Below, piece by piece: positions 46,801 to 57,760 of a stretch of DNA of 64,000 bases. How positions within the stretch are numbered: position 1 is the first letter of the stretch; every line of letters starts with the position of its first letter. Position numbers and translations under genes: made by a program. Below the pieces are notes generated by a model, which worked only from the letters and a program-made list of their open reading frames with translations, made no database searches and was not told the DNA's origin. The stretch comes from Pelodera strongyloides (taxonomy: Eukaryota; Nematoda; Chromadorea; Rhabditida; Rhabditidae), in NCBI GenBank assembly GCA_036852015.1, contig JAANDG010000644.1:1-64000 (forward strand). Reading direction: 5' to 3'.

Positions 46801-49800
46801 CTCAAGAGCCTGATCGATATAGTCCACCAGTACCGATGAGACGGAAATAAGCATATATTCTTATGTAGTAGTTGATATGCTAGAAAAGCTTGTTGTACGT
46901 TTCCATTAACTATATTTTATTAAATTGGGTTTCCAATTGAGAAGGGGTGTAATAGGAATTTGTAACGTACAGTTAACCAATTCGTATTATTTCTTTTCAG
47001 AGAAAATACAAATTAGAATGTCTAGGTTTTAGGGAATTAGCTTCCTAAAACAACAATATAAACCCCCGCTGAAGACCTAAGAGCAGAACCTTATTGGAAC
47101 CAAGACCACCCGACTCGCCTCGCCGGACTTCACCTACACAACCCCTGCCGGAGCCTACACGACGACTTCCAGAGGACCAATTGGCCCGCTCTACCATATT
47201 CACTTCTCCAGTTATCTATTTGAATAAAGCATATATCACACCCCCATATGCTAATAATAAGCAGAAGTTTTCCTAGGACACTGTATGACGTCACTCCTGA
47301 GTAAAGTCCTTTAAATGTAAGCAATTATAAACAACGTTGACTTCCAGACTGCCAACAACCACGAAGTATTTCTGAATGGATGGTCTCTAAGTGTGGAAAT
47401 GCAGTTTTATTTGGTGGCTCCATTCTTTTTTCTCCTTCACAACCTATTCATGAGGAAATTTGGACAACATGGACGTTTTCTATCGATCGGAATTTTGGTC
47501 ATAGGTTTGTGCAATTTTTTTCTAATAAAAAGTGGGCCTCTTCTCGGGCACGCACACCAGAGTACAAAAAGGGTAATTGTCCTAAAACAAGGTACACTAC
47601 TGTACAGACTAGCTGCGCAATGATTAACCTTTTATTCAATGAAAGGCAATAAGACTTAGGAATGGGACGATGATCGGCCTCACCGTTTCCATGTCTGTAG
47701 AATATTGATTCTTATTGACGTAGAATAAGATACTAAAGAATTTGCAGTGCTGCATATGAAATAAAATATGACGGGATCTGTGTGAAAAAAGCAGGATCGT
47801 TTTCATGATAATTCCTAAAGTCTTTTTACCAGTCATTCCAGTAAGTAATCTATAATTTTAGGTGTGATCGGCTCGCAGCTATATCCCTATTTCACCGTAA
47901 TCGATAATCGTTCATTTGTTGCATTCTACCATCCACTATCCAGATGTTGGCAGTTTGCCAGCGGAATAATTGCACATTTGGCACAGATCCAAACACAGAA
48001 TTCAAAGCAAGAAGGTGAGCATTCGTAGTTTAATTGCCTCATATCAATTATCAAATAGAGTTACAAATAATGCAGCGATAGAGCCATAGGGCCCTGCAGG
48101 CCGGAATAACCGGAATAAGTGACTTGTGGTATTGTTGTATATTGTTTGTATTTGCAAGCGGCATAGGGTAAATAATTGCAAATTTTTTTTTTATTTCTCA
48201 ATGATTAGCGCTTTATGAGTTTTATGGGGTTTCCATCTTCGCGAATCGCACATGCGAAAATATCAAATGTCAAATGCTCGTCCATGTTCAGGTCATTTAT
48301 ATGCATCAACTGCCTAATCTGACATGATCCTGCAGCGAAAGTGCCCAGACCCGTGCTATTTGGAACAGACCCGCATCAGACCTGTGCTATTTCAAATGGA
48401 TCCATACTATTTTGAAATAGATCCATACTAGATATAAAATCGCTTCGGGACTATTTACATCGACTCGAACATGGACACCATTTGTCATTTTCGCAAGGGC
48501 GTATCGTATACATGGAAACTATGTTAGAGCATCTGCTGCGTAGGTGTTGGCGCCAATAACATATAAGACAAGCTCTAGAAAAGGTCCACAGTGATAAAAA
48601 TAAAAATTTCAGTGAGTCCTGTTCATCGTTATCTTCTGTGCATTTCTCTATTAATTTCTGGAACTATTTCCATGATTGTGATGCTTCCTTTTATGCAAAC
48701 TCAACAGCCGTTATACTTCATTTTATCCAGTTACTTTCGAATAGTTGTTACTATATCAACAGCAGTTATGTTATTTTGTGGAGAGTATGTAACGTTGAGG
48801 CCGTTGACTGGAAAGTATTTGAGGTTTGTGAGTTGGTATGAGACTTGCATTCATAAGTAACAGAAGTCCTACTTATTTTTATGAATTTATGACGATAAGA
48901 AGTAGAAAAATATTTTGCAATGAAAAATATTATTTAGCCGGAGTGTATGTCATGGCCATAGAGCAAACAACACAATATTTTAATACAACGTAAACGCCGC
49001 GCCCAATATAGCGTATTGGCCAATCAGCGCGAAGTTGCGTGACGACTGCGGTAGATTGTTGGGCATGATTGGCTATGGTAAATTGCTGAATACTGCGTGA
49101 ATATTGCTCCTGAAACTAGAGGGAGTATGATATGGAGTCATCAAAAAATAGGGGTTAGCTGAAATGGGCCTGACCCTTGGAGATCAACTCGAAATATACG
49201 TTCGGATATCTTGATATATGTCTGGCTTTTCAGATACATAGGAGATCTCTCTTATTCCCTTTACTTAGTCCATTGGCCTATCCTCGAGTTGTGCAAGTAC
49301 TACGCAAAGTGGAGTAATGTGCCCGTTGCGATAGGTCGGTGTACATCAGTTGTGTGCGAGGATGGGGCGGCGCACTACTTAGACTCGCACTAATTTACCG
49401 TGTACAGCGTAAAGTGAATAAAATATTTTCGCGTGGCGCAAGGCATTGTTCGGAATCGGTGCCAGTGTGGCGCACACTGGGCGCCACGTCTTTGACATGC
49501 ATGCTAAACAAAAATATTGGTCCCCTTTAGCTCAGACTTTTCTTTCGAAACCCCAACCATTTCAGCCTTCTCGGTGGCTCTGCTCCTCAGCATTTGTATT
49601 GCAATGTTATTGCATCATCTCGTTGAGAAACCGCTTCTGAAACAAAGCGCCAAAAGCGGATGTTTAATTGCCTTTATTCTATTTCTGATGTCCTTCAGCC
49701 TACACGGACACTGGTCAAAACCACATGAGAGGCTGATGGGTATGTTATAATTATCATTTATCAAATGAATATAGTTGAAAAAAGATAACCATAATATACA

Positions 49801-52641
49801 CTGATGTGAAAACTATGGAACTAAGAATTGTAGGAAGTACTTTTACTAATAATTATTGAGCGATTACAGGCCCAAACGCACACGCAATCCATGCAAATGC
49901 GGGATATTTGAAAGGTGTTTTTGTCCATGAAGAAGCTATGTATGCGCGCCCAAAGCATGAAGTTACTGCGAGTGGGAATCCATTTGGATATGCTGAATTT
50001 CCGGTAAGCCGAGGTTTTTCATTACATTTTAAGCGGTACGACACGTGGTTTGTGAAGCACACATAGCGGGGTTTAGTTCCCTTGTCATCTCAATTGTTAC
50101 AGAGAAATGTTTCAAACATTGCTTTTAAGTGTCTATTTTTCTGAACACTGCTCGATAGGAGTTTTCCTGTACCTCATATCGTCTCGGAAAATGCAAATTG
50201 CAAAAAAAATGTGCGCAATGGCGCTCGAACCTGTTTATTTCTGTAACAATTAAAAGATTACTTCAATAGAATATATCTCCAAGAACATGAAATTAATATG
50301 GAATTCTTCACCTACTTAATAAAACATTCGATTTTTTTTTCATTTTCAGCCCGGCAATGGTAGCCTTCGTGTGATGGTCGTTGGTAATTCCTATGCCACG
50401 CAACAAGTCGCCATAATCAAGAGAATAATGGCTGATAAATATTCAAGATTTGTGTTTTACACGTCTCCAGGGAATCAGGTTCTCGTCACGTATAAACAAA
50501 GTGAGCGATAGTATCAATACCCAAGTTTAATTACCCAAGTTTGAGGTATTTTATTCCTTGTCCTATGATGCAGAAAGGTGAAATCTTGGCATAAAGATTT
50601 GATTCACATCTGTCCAATCTGTCTTTTGGCCGGAGTCGTACTAAGCTCGAAGATCTACCTATTCTACGATAGTATCAATGTAATAATAATCTAACTAGAA
50701 AGGCTGTTACAAAAACTTCTTTCGCTGTGTTTAGATGCATTTGACATTCTTTATTCCGCAAAGCACTGACCATGAGACAATAAACAAACAATAGTAGAAA
50801 CGTGGTTGTAAAGCAATAAAATAATGTAAAATTGAAGAAGAGTAATAATTATTGTAAAGTTTAGGTGGGGTATAGCTATCTTTGGCCAGTAGTAAATAGA
50901 GCTGTTCTTTTATATTTTTGGTCACAAAAGAGTTCTTGTTTTTCCTTGCAAAACAGAACGTATTTATAAATAATAAATATTACCAGTGCGCTGAAATCAA
51001 GAACATAACTCTTTCAGAGGCAACAGACGCAGTACGAGAGTTGATAGCGCGATTCAAACCAAATCTGCTTTTCGTTATAAACCGGTAGGATTTAATAATT
51101 TACAATTAATTTTGCTACGAAAATTCTGTAGGCTTTCGAAATCATATGTCAAGAAAAAAGCAAAAAATGCTTAAATTGTTAATATTGTTACTTGTTGTTG
51201 TTGATGCAAAGTTATTTTATTAATTTGTACTTCACTTCTCATTATTATTTGCAGTTTATCGGTACTTATATTTATACCCATAAGGTGTGTGCTTATGCTA
51301 ATAAATTTTTATAATGTTTAAAAAAAATTGAAAAGTTTATTGGGAAACAACTTTCAGGTACCTTGAGAAAGAACTCCAACCATATATGGACATGGACCCA
51401 ACTATGATCGAATTTCTTCAGGTCGACTTTACGCACTATAGTTATAGTATAGGTTCCACCAATGTTGTCTTATTTACACCTCTTCTTTTATTTTTCACCT
51501 TTGTTTTCTTCAATGGGCTCGCTTCTGATATGTATATTTCCCGCTTATTGTACTTATTATTATCGTCAAACGTCAAACCGCACTTCTACTTTAGCTGAAA
51601 ATAACATAAACGTCATTTTATATGCATATGCAATATACCTTTCTAGTGTAATGTTCCAACAACAAATCGCAGAGAATCAGCTCTGAGAACATCTTTGTAA
51701 ATTTTGACAATGAGCTGAAACATTTTGATTTCTTCCCCTTACATCACCGTTTTATCGAATCCCTTTAGAACGCAGAGTTCCTGCAAATGTATGCCGATCA
51801 TATATTCATCGAAAGCCCTCATCCCTTGTATCCAATATCATTTCTCAACAATTATATGGATCGATTAGAGTGGAATCAATCGATAGAGAAGGCGAACATG
51901 AATCTGACGGTAGGTGGAGTCACAGTTTATTTGCATACTAATCATAAGCTATAACCAAAAGTAGCCACAAGTCATAACGCTAGGCTGATAAACACTTGCA
52001 ATGTTGATGATACGTGGCAATTATGTATTATGTATGCAGTCATTCGATCAATGATCAATGATTTATTACTCAAAGACTGCCCATCTATAGTACACGCCCG
52101 GATGATTTATGTTCTCATTCACTTCTGCTCATAGTGCTCTGCATAATTATCTAAGACATATAATTAGCTAAGGTCTGTAATTAGCTAAGGCACATAATTA
52201 GATAAGACAGGTAATTAGTTAGCTAAGATACTCCATATCCTGGAATAACTCCCAACGTCGACCCAAATCCTTTGCTTCTGTACAATACCGTAACACTTTC
52301 AGGAATCCATGTCCGAGATACAGTACGCGTGGCTCCGCGTGAACGTTCTGCTCACAAAATGTGCGAAATGTGTTCTTCTTCATTCGGATACACCTTTTAT
52401 TGATAAAGAAAGGGATATAGTGAGGATGTATGACCCAGTCACTCTGCTTTCCTATGTTGATAATACAATTCATCTAACCGAGGAGGGTTTACGTATGGTA
52501 GAGAGTAGCTATCAACCCACTGTTCAATCAATTATCAATCAATATGTAAATTCTTCTAATACTACAAACTATACAAATGGTAGTTCGTCCGCCGATCTCA
52601 TGTACCAATCGATACCAAATCCGGAAGGGTTTTCGACTTAG
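40892..52641 (+). CDS. OAC-type membrane O-acyltransferase (acyltransferase-3 + SGNH), gene 1
   Basis: Fifteen exons: 40892-40967, 41388-41493, 41734-41873, 42133-42257, 47348-47504, 47862-48014, 48613-48823, 49234-49334, 49566-49739, 49870-50003, 50350-50500, 51018-51084, 51358-51421, 51769-51909, 52303-52641. They stay in one frame for 712 residues. An acceptor at 40884 just before the ATG suits SL1 trans-splicing. The N-terminal half is the multi-pass acyltransferase-3 domain: RQDIQGLRG and LLYHFLP in the first helix, FFVISGYLIS, RRIKRIVPLYY, GWSLSVEMQFY, YIGDLSYSLYLVHWP, VEKPLL. The C-terminal half is an SGNH hydrolase-like domain with VVGNSYA (block I) and YVDNTIHLTEEG (the D-x-x-H block). 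Family members move acyl groups across a membrane onto extracellular sugars or lipids; the substrate here is unknown. Intron 4 holds a gypsy element and intron 11 an SL1-bearing insert. OafA-like domains are widespread in bacteria, but the intron structure shows long residence in nematodes. Confidence 0.9.
42429..42721 (+). repeat. 5' LTR
   Basis: 293 bp. It contains CCTAAAACAACAATATAAAC (TATA-like) and GAATAAAGCATA (polyadenylation-like) near the 3' end. Confidence 0.95.
42762..46850 (+). CDS. Gypsy-type Gag-Pol polyprotein
   Basis: One uninterrupted 1362-codon frame. Gag-like N-terminus to about residue 200. CCHC zinc knuckle with C209, C212, H217, C222. Aspartic protease active site DTGAA from D295. 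Reverse transcriptase with LCGDYR and the catalytic YLDD at 597-600. RNase H with TDASEYGLGA around D746. Integrase zinc finger H972-x2-H975-x29-C1005-x2-C1008. Integrase core D1036, D1090, E1126, spaced D-x53-D-x35-E. The order PR-RT-RH-IN marks the Ty3/gypsy class. All catalytic residues are present, so the element may be active. Gag and Pol are fused without a frameshift. The frame ends 97 bp before the 3' LTR. Confidence 0.96.
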   Translation: MENKLEKYDASRMDLEMWLELLSIQFLLKDVTTNEKKVLTLLSLLSIDTYTSLSSWCAPKQPMELKFEDLTGILKERYCKKRMLITYRHELLQEKQKPGQSLEEFYRSLEQLAGKCAFDKVKDVKDCILTMQFIRGMSDDVVRKRLLAEEEVEGIKALQLAQKVEIAERSSDQLAGRQDYTIHQQHQERRNQPTSRNGQNNDRQQSRNCFVCGKFGHFARECPSPKQPNNQFKNRRNNFQGKRQHQINPEVELDSIVVVPTEAKAFAIKSRDYQFQPPLMLPVVLQGMEVQMELDTGAAVSIIDESTWKRIGRPNLRMVEYGARSYTGGKISFKGVCTVDMRVGDVRQEAKLHVLQTGSPIFGRDLQSQVGIGLSILQDLANQGFSVNELRKADDVSQGNPQTKDPSEKVSALIKKYPAVFSDGLGRCTKLQAKLHMDEGSFRGRKFYRARPVPHALKDQVSSNLEEMVRDGITEQVTHSEWAAPIVIVPKPNGKIRLCGDYRVAVNKCLQVDQYPIPRINELFHSLNRGEHYSKLDLEKAYNQIELDEESKKYTTISTHMGLFRYNRLPFGVANAPAIFQHLMDRMLHGIENVIVYLDDIVVTGRTQEEHLRTLEKVFKRLDEHGLKVKKEKCEFFKDQIEVLGHVLSREGIRTNPKKVKALKEMPAPKSLKELESLVGFVNYYARFVPRLADLCRPLNKLRRKDVTFQWGEEQDTAFREIKERMQETDVLTHFDPTKPVVLATDASEYGLGAVLYHQMEDGTEKVIEYASRAMTTTEQKYAQIEKEALGIVWGMDKFQTYLFGLKFKLRTDHQPLLKILGPKAEMPILAAKRLHRWALKIAQFTFSIEYVPTAEFGNADGLSRLVDPTEQITEYLASEEFQVKSVKEEYFQGTPFNKEIVLKAIEEDKVLCDVRKYIRTQWPPNIHPTDDYLYKLGRVRDELHVQDEIVLKENRIVIPAGLRKMVIDMLHKGHPGMSRMKELARGKVWYPMIDVDIENRVRGCEDCQSQARKPQKTLTNLWPEPNKVWQRIHLDFAGPVHGYHWLILVDAKSKWVQVTRMSRITSQDVIAELEKTFTIYGLVEQIVTDNGRQFTSHEYRTYCKDRGIQVTYSPPYHPQSNGAAERVVQTFKKVMAKELGRGDVNVEVALRKFLASYRHTPHSTTGVSPAELMFGRPTRTIFDLNWDEKLLAPVQMLEKERKVDLAPVSTLAQQNNHSFRAREQMKKNFNKRAKEVEYAIGDIVYAENFRGSPQWIPGKIVSKVGQVMYTVHTTKGDWVRHANQLRRRYPEWIVWDDDQVDVPVKTGDDLHTSTTQRSSPCTSTTQSVTSTEQKDDPPLRRSTRKTQEPDRYSPPVPMRRK
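46948..47240 (+). repeat. 3' LTR
   Basis: 293 bp, identical to the 5' LTR as read. Confidence 0.95.
50519..50666 (+). mobile_element. 148-bp retroposed insert starting with an SL1 leader
   Basis: Flanked by a perfect 13-bp direct repeat CGATAGTATCAAT (50506-50518 and 50667-50679). The insert begins ACCCAA and then 21 of the 22 SL1 leader bases plus GGT (50525-50547). It ends GCTCGAAGATCTACC, related to the inverted ends of the element at 57272-57760. It lies in intron 11, 18 bp after the exon. Confidence 0.75.
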
Positions 52642-52775
52642 AACAAGTAAATAAACCAAAACCCAACTCCAAACTTATTATAAGACAGAAACATCGGGTC
52701 GATTGCATTTGTATTAGTTTATCGATTATTTATTGTGTGAATAATTTATTCTATCCAATGAGCTCAATGAATGTC

Positions 52776-52781
52776 AATAAA
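52776..52781 (+). promoter_or_regulatory. AATAAA polyadenylation signal of gene 1
   Basis: Lies 135 bp after the stop. An earlier AATAAA only 9 bp after the stop is probably too close. Confidence 0.5.
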
Positions 52782-52977
52782 TATTTATATATTGAAAGAG
52801 CAGTGTAAAACATTTTTCCGCGGTTATAATATAAGGCATCGGTTGAAGAGTGAGTAGATGACATGAGCTATTTTTGACGTTTATCATCGTATTTCAAGAG
52901 TTTTGTTTGCACGTCAATATCCACAGTGGTGCGTCCCCACATTCACAAGAGTGAATAACTTATTCTTTTAAAGGGAC

Positions 52978-53270
52978 AGGCCCATCAAAATAAACCTATA
53001 TTTACGATACGTTCATAGTGACTATCAAGCATTTTTATTACAATATATACAAACTAAATTTCACATTTATTTGCCATGGAAAACTCTTGTCCGATGCGCT
53101 CGCTTAAATGTATACCGTAAAGCCGCAAATATCCTTGTCGTCAATGCAAATTTATCGTGAAATCATAATGCGATTAAAATTTGCATATACAGCTTTGAAA
53201 TCTGCAGTTTTATGGTATACATATGCGTTGAGTGCATTGGAAAAAAGTTTTCCAGGGCGAATAATGGTGA
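52978..53270. mobile_element. Palindromic MITE, one TTAA end found
   Basis: Starts TTAAAGGGACAGGCCCATCA. The inner arms CATGGAAAACTCTTGTCC and TTGGAAAAAAGTTTTCC, and GTATACCGTAAA with TATGGTATAC, fold back. The right terminus is not clear. Confidence 0.55.
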
Positions 53271-53311
53271 AATGGTCTTAGTCACAAAATATTCGTAATT
53301 TTTGTTTGACT

Positions 53312-53425
53312 TTCATTGGAATAGCAAAAACATGGAGTCAGGTGGTGCAGTGGCCTAAGGCGCCGTCTCAATCCAGGCACTTTGGCTCGACAGTTCGATT
53401 CCTACACCGTGCAGATAACTCTGTT
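53312..53425 (+). repeat. tRNA-derived SINE-like element, copy 1
   Basis: TAGCAAAAACATGGAGTCAG leads into GGTGGTGCAGTGGCCTAAGG (A-box-like) and AGTTCGATTCCTACACCG (B box), then TGCAGATAA. The same order recurs at 62232-62342. Confidence 0.7.
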
Positions 53426-53429
53426 CCTT

Positions 53430-53645
53430 CTTGACAGGGAGTTTCCCTCAAACACCTATATTGACAGGGAGTTTCCCTCAATGGCCCTCAATGGCAGGCT
53501 GTCGCCCGCGTTAAAAAGTCCTATTCACCACAGTTCATAAATGGCAGGGAGTCTCCCTCAATTACCGTAACCTGTTGCACCGTATGACAAGAGTACGCTA
53601 CCTCTTCAAAGCAGCCTGGCTCCCTGTCGCCAGGGTTCTGTCTTT
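53430..53645. repeat. Short inverted/direct repeats
   Basis: TTGACAGGGAGTTTCCCTCA occurs twice, a GGCAGGGAGTCTCCCTCAA variant once, and CCCTGTCGCCAGGG further on. Each is itself a small palindrome. Confidence 0.7.
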
Positions 53646-55632
53646 GGGGGCCCGAAAGGACGCCACCGTGTCAGTTTCGACGGGCGACACCCTGCCAAAT
53701 AGGAACATAGGAACTTTATTAATAGAGACTATATCTTGATGTTACTAAATATGCTGTCGTATGTAGCGTACTCTAAAATGTAGCACTGCGCGTGTTAATG
53801 AATGTTATACCCCGTTGCGATGCGTTGCACACGAGATATACGAATAGTTTATTTCTAAACTCTAAACAGTGTTTTTATCTCTCCTGATGTATTTTGTAGT
53901 ATGTACAATTTTTGGAATAAAGAGTTAATAATAAACACAAATTAATACAAGACGATGTAGACGGTGGAGTATAGACTATAGACGTAGCAGGTCCTGGACG
54001 TAGTTGGCAGCAGGTCCTGGCGTTGTAGTATAGTCACTCTAGTCTCTCGGTAGACTCTGATACTATGGTCGACTCGCACCTTTATATTATACTTTTCGTA
54101 TACTAATTACCTTCGAAATACTTTCGAAACGGACAATTCTAAAACTTGTTTACACAAATATGCGTGTGCCTAATAACATACGTTACAATAAACATTTCAT
54201 TGGCACACACACCTACACACAGTCGGAGGTTGAAAACCATCTCTTATACAGAACGAAAATGTTGATTGACACTCATTCGAGTAGAACCAGTAACTTGTTC
54301 TCAAGAAAAGGCATTTACTAACGAGCAACACATAAAGGTTACAGCACAGTGGTAGCAATTTCGGTTACGGAGGAAAACGAAAAAGTGCTCAATCACTTTC
54401 ACGCGCCAAGAAGTGGACTATTGAAACTAAAGAAAATCTAGAGCTGTTTATTTCAGTTGCGACACAAACTTTTCTGAATACTATGCTTTTGTATTTGAAT
54501 TGTAATTCAAAACGCCCTTGAAGTAATAAAGGCTTGATAGTGATAAAGAAACCTCCACTTTGTGGGTCAACTAAATTCAGAATCAGTTTTTTTTCCTTTT
54601 GACTCAAAATGTTTCTTTCCAAAAAAAGGAAAGATATATAACAAGTTATTTCCGGCCGACGAACAAGCTAATTCCCACTTGGTGACTGAACAAGGAATGA
54701 CTACTATCTCCACAGTAACTATTATTTTTCGCATCAGTTGCTTGGTTGTGAAGGCATCTAAAGACCCATGACGGCCATGGTTTTTAAATCCAGTTGGCGC
54801 ACATTTGGAGCACGTTTGGCCCGCTCGTTAAGCACATAATGCGCAAATTTGGCGCTTTTGTGGTACACCAGGAAAAAGTGTGCCACTTTTTGCCGATTGT
54901 TTCACCATTGCGAGCGGAAAGCCGTCTTCCTTATATAGGTTAATATTGCGAGCAAATTCCACTACCGTATGGAAACCAGTGTCCGAAAAAGTATACTCAA
55001 TTGCAAAGCCGCCGAGCAATAAAGCAAAGCATCCATTACGTCAGTCATGGCAAGGCAATCCCCTCAGTTTATGCGAATCTTTCAGGCTTGCCAGTTACGT
55101 AAATGTTTCGCCAGGAAATAATTGCATAGTTATTCCATCGGACTTTTTTTGGATGTTGCTTGCTACTTTGGTGTTCTCCCATGCTGCATTGGATTTGCAA
55201 AAAATGTCCACCTATATAAGGAAAGCGCATCTTTAAAAGCCATGCCATAACATTAACATAACATAACATTTATTACGAACATTAAATGACGCACAAGTTT
55301 TGTCGAGGCAATACCACAATGAATAAATATGAAACGTGAAAATGTAAATCTGATTAAAATAAAAGCATCAAATAAAAACATAATGTTTACAGGAATAGGC
55401 GAGGGTTACTCTCAATCATAAGTGAAGTTCTATGGACAAAACTGTGTCTGCGAACATTCCTAGTCACCCGAGGGATTATGATTTTGATACGACCACGTCG
55501 AGAGGACAGATTAGAATTCCTGAATTTGTAAGCCATGCATGTTTTATCATAAAACAGAAATAGTATATGTCCGTTTAGTAACCTTTTAAACAATTACTTG
55601 TTACAGATTATTTCACTAAATATTCTACGAAA
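53646..55632. other. Intergenic stretch between the acyltransferase genes
   Basis: No gene supported. Open frames at 54389-54622 (-) and 54880-55236 (+) have no recognisable domain. An acceptor-like TTACAG ends at 55616, 16 bp before the gene 2 start, suiting SL1 trans-splicing. Confidence 0.45.
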
Positions 55633-56868
55633 ATGGCAAAGTTAGATGACTCGTTTCTGGGAAGTATTATGCTAAAATCCCTGTTCACAGAGACAAAGGA
55701 AGGTTGGGATATCATCTCATATAAGTATAAGACAAAATAAGATATCTAACTTGAGACGTATTTTTTGCCGAAGAAATACTGGAACCAGCTGCTGTGTTTC
55801 ACTTCTGTTTAAAATTCAATTTCGAGCGTAACGTTCAGACATAAACAAACAAACAAACATACTTTAGCCTAGATTCTGGATCTAAATTACTGTAGAAATT
55901 TCTAATTTCTTCAGGATTTCGTCAGGATATTCAGGGACTTCGAGGAATAGCGATCATTGCAGTTTTAGCATATCACTTTTTGCCGCATTATATCTGTTAT
56001 GGATTTCTTGGTGTTGATATGTGAGTTTGTTATCTAATTGTAAGAATAAGAACTCAGACCTAGGCAACCCAAAAAGATAAAGAGAAGAAAAATTGAGACG
56101 CTTAGATACTAATTGTGTATCTTGCAGGTTTTTCGTGATTTCTGGATACTTAATTTCTATGATACTCACTTCTAAAAATCCTCTCGATTTCGCCGCACTT
56201 TCGCATTTTTATATGAGAAGAATTAAACGAATTGTACCGTTGTATTACATCGTATTTGGATCAACAGGTAAAATGGAGACAGTTTCTGTCCTGTCTAGTA
56301 TATTTAAAGGGATATGAACACAGAAAACGTGGTATCACTAAATGGTTTTTGCCGAAAAAACCATCTGGTGACTGGTTCGTGACTGGTTCGTGACCATTTG
56401 GTGACAATCTGATGACGGTTTTCGATGAAACTTGGTGACTTGTTGGTCACGTGTTAGACACCAAATGGGCACGCCCACGAAAAAAAACCAGTTCACCGTC
56501 ACCACATGGGTTCACCCATTTCCTATGATGATGAAATGAAATAGTTTCAGCAATTCTCTCAATTTTTCTCATGTCATATGCTTGGCTCCTGGATAATTTT
56601 CATCGAGTTCGCTATTCACTCGTATTTCTTTTAAACTTTGGTCTTTACCAATCACGGAAAGGATATTTTGGAAATGTATCATTTTATTTATATTTGGAAC
56701 TCGGTGTTGATATTACGTCACATTTTAAAGAAACGACTTATTAGATGCATGGGTGTTATTTGTAAGTTATTTTTAACGCGGTATAGCTGCCGGTTTGTGA
56801 AACGTAGGTTGCATTTTTCGCTGTATTTTCCATGTAAGTTAGTCACAAGCTTTCAGGAAACATAGTAT

Positions 56869-57041
56869 TTAAAGCGAAATATCGGCTGGTTCTTGAAATG
56901 TATGCTGGACAACTGCATTCCCATGTGTTGTATGCAAATGAAAACAATTGGACTAAAAAATCGCACAGTATCGCGCAGTTATTTGTATGCACTATATTGG
57001 AAAACAGAGTCCATTTCAAAACCAGCTGTTAACGGCTTTAA
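56869..57041. mobile_element. TTAA-flanked MITE, family 1, diverged
   Basis: TTAAAGCGAAATATCGGCTG on the left, CCAGCTGTTAACGGCTTTAA on the right. It ends 18 bp before exon 5 of gene 2. Confidence 0.7.
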
Positions 57042-57271
57042 AATAATTTCTTCTTTTAGAGTGATAATGCACAAGAGCTGTTTCTCCACGGATGGTCTCT
57101 TAGTGTTGAAATGCAGTTCTATTTAATTGCTCCATTATTTTTTATTCTTCACAATTTCATCTTGAAAAATACTCCACGCGTTGGAAAATTCCTATCCATT
57201 GGAATTCTCAGTCTTGGTGAGGAAAAACTAACATTTACTTTTCTGTTGAGATACGTTCCATTATGGGAGAA

Positions 57272-57760
57272 GATTATAGATAGTAAGGATAGATATTCGA
57301 GCATTTACGACTCCCGGGATAAACATCAATTATGTGTCATGTATTCGATTTTGTCATGTTTTTTCTTGTATTCCAGTGTGTTATATGTATGTCCTTGTTT
57401 GTAGGTAATCAATCCGCCCTGTGGATGTCGTAATGACGAAACGTTGGCAGTAAAGACAATTTTACATCTATGTCTTTGATGTTTATAAATTTTGGTTGCA
57501 AACGAAAAGTTGGGGTTTCGGTCGAGCGGGGATCGAACCCGCATCTTCAGCTATCCGGGCCAATGCATTTACCATTATGCTACCGGCACCCACCACCAAC
57601 GATTGTCCGCTCGACCGAAACCCCAATTTTTCGTTTGCAACCAAAATTTATAAAACTTAGGCTGGGGCGGCCTTTAATGACTTCTGTGCATTTGCACTAA
57701 CATTTGATGTTTATACCGGGAGTCGTAAATTCTCGAAGATCTACCCTTACTATTTACTTT
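57272..57760. mobile_element. Inverted-repeat insertion carrying a tRNA-like sequence
   Basis: Left ATAGTAAGGATAGATATTCG + AGCATTTACGACTCCCGG matches the inverse of the right end CCGGGAGTCGTAAATTCTCG + AAGATCTACCCTTACTAT. A second inner inverted pair (about 57481-57530 and 57606-57655; AAATTTTGGTTGCAAACGAA) encloses the tRNA-like part. A hammerhead-like CTGTGGATGTCG-TAAT-GACGAAACGTT lies near 57419-57446. In intron 5 of gene 2. Confidence 0.65.
57525..57595 (-). pseudogene. tRNA-like sequence inside the inverted repeat
   Basis: Minus strand: D stem GCAT...ATGC with AATGGTAA loop, anticodon stem TTGGC/GCTGA with loop CCGGATA (would read GGA), and a perfect T arm GCGGG-TTCGATC-CCCGC. The 5' GGGTGCC does not pair with the 3' TCGACCG, so the acceptor stem is broken. 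Confidence 0.6.

Larger units (their letters stand above)
42429..47240 (+). mobile_element. Full-length Ty3/gypsy LTR retrotransposon
   Basis: LTRs at 42429-42721 and 46948-47240, each 293 bp, starting TG and ending CA, with no difference found by eye. A CCCCC duplication flanks the element (42424-42428 and 47241-47245). Directly after the 5' LTR, TGGCGTTCACCGG begins a primer-binding-site-like sequence. GAGAAGGGG before the 3' LTR is the polypurine tract. One long Gag-Pol frame, no envelope frame. It sits in intron 4 of the acyltransferase gene in the same orientation. Identical LTRs imply a recent insertion. Confidence 0.96.

Noticed and set aside
54880..55236. 118-codon open frame between the acyltransferase genes
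   Set aside because: No recognisable domain and comparable open frames on the opposite strand. Could be an old repeat.
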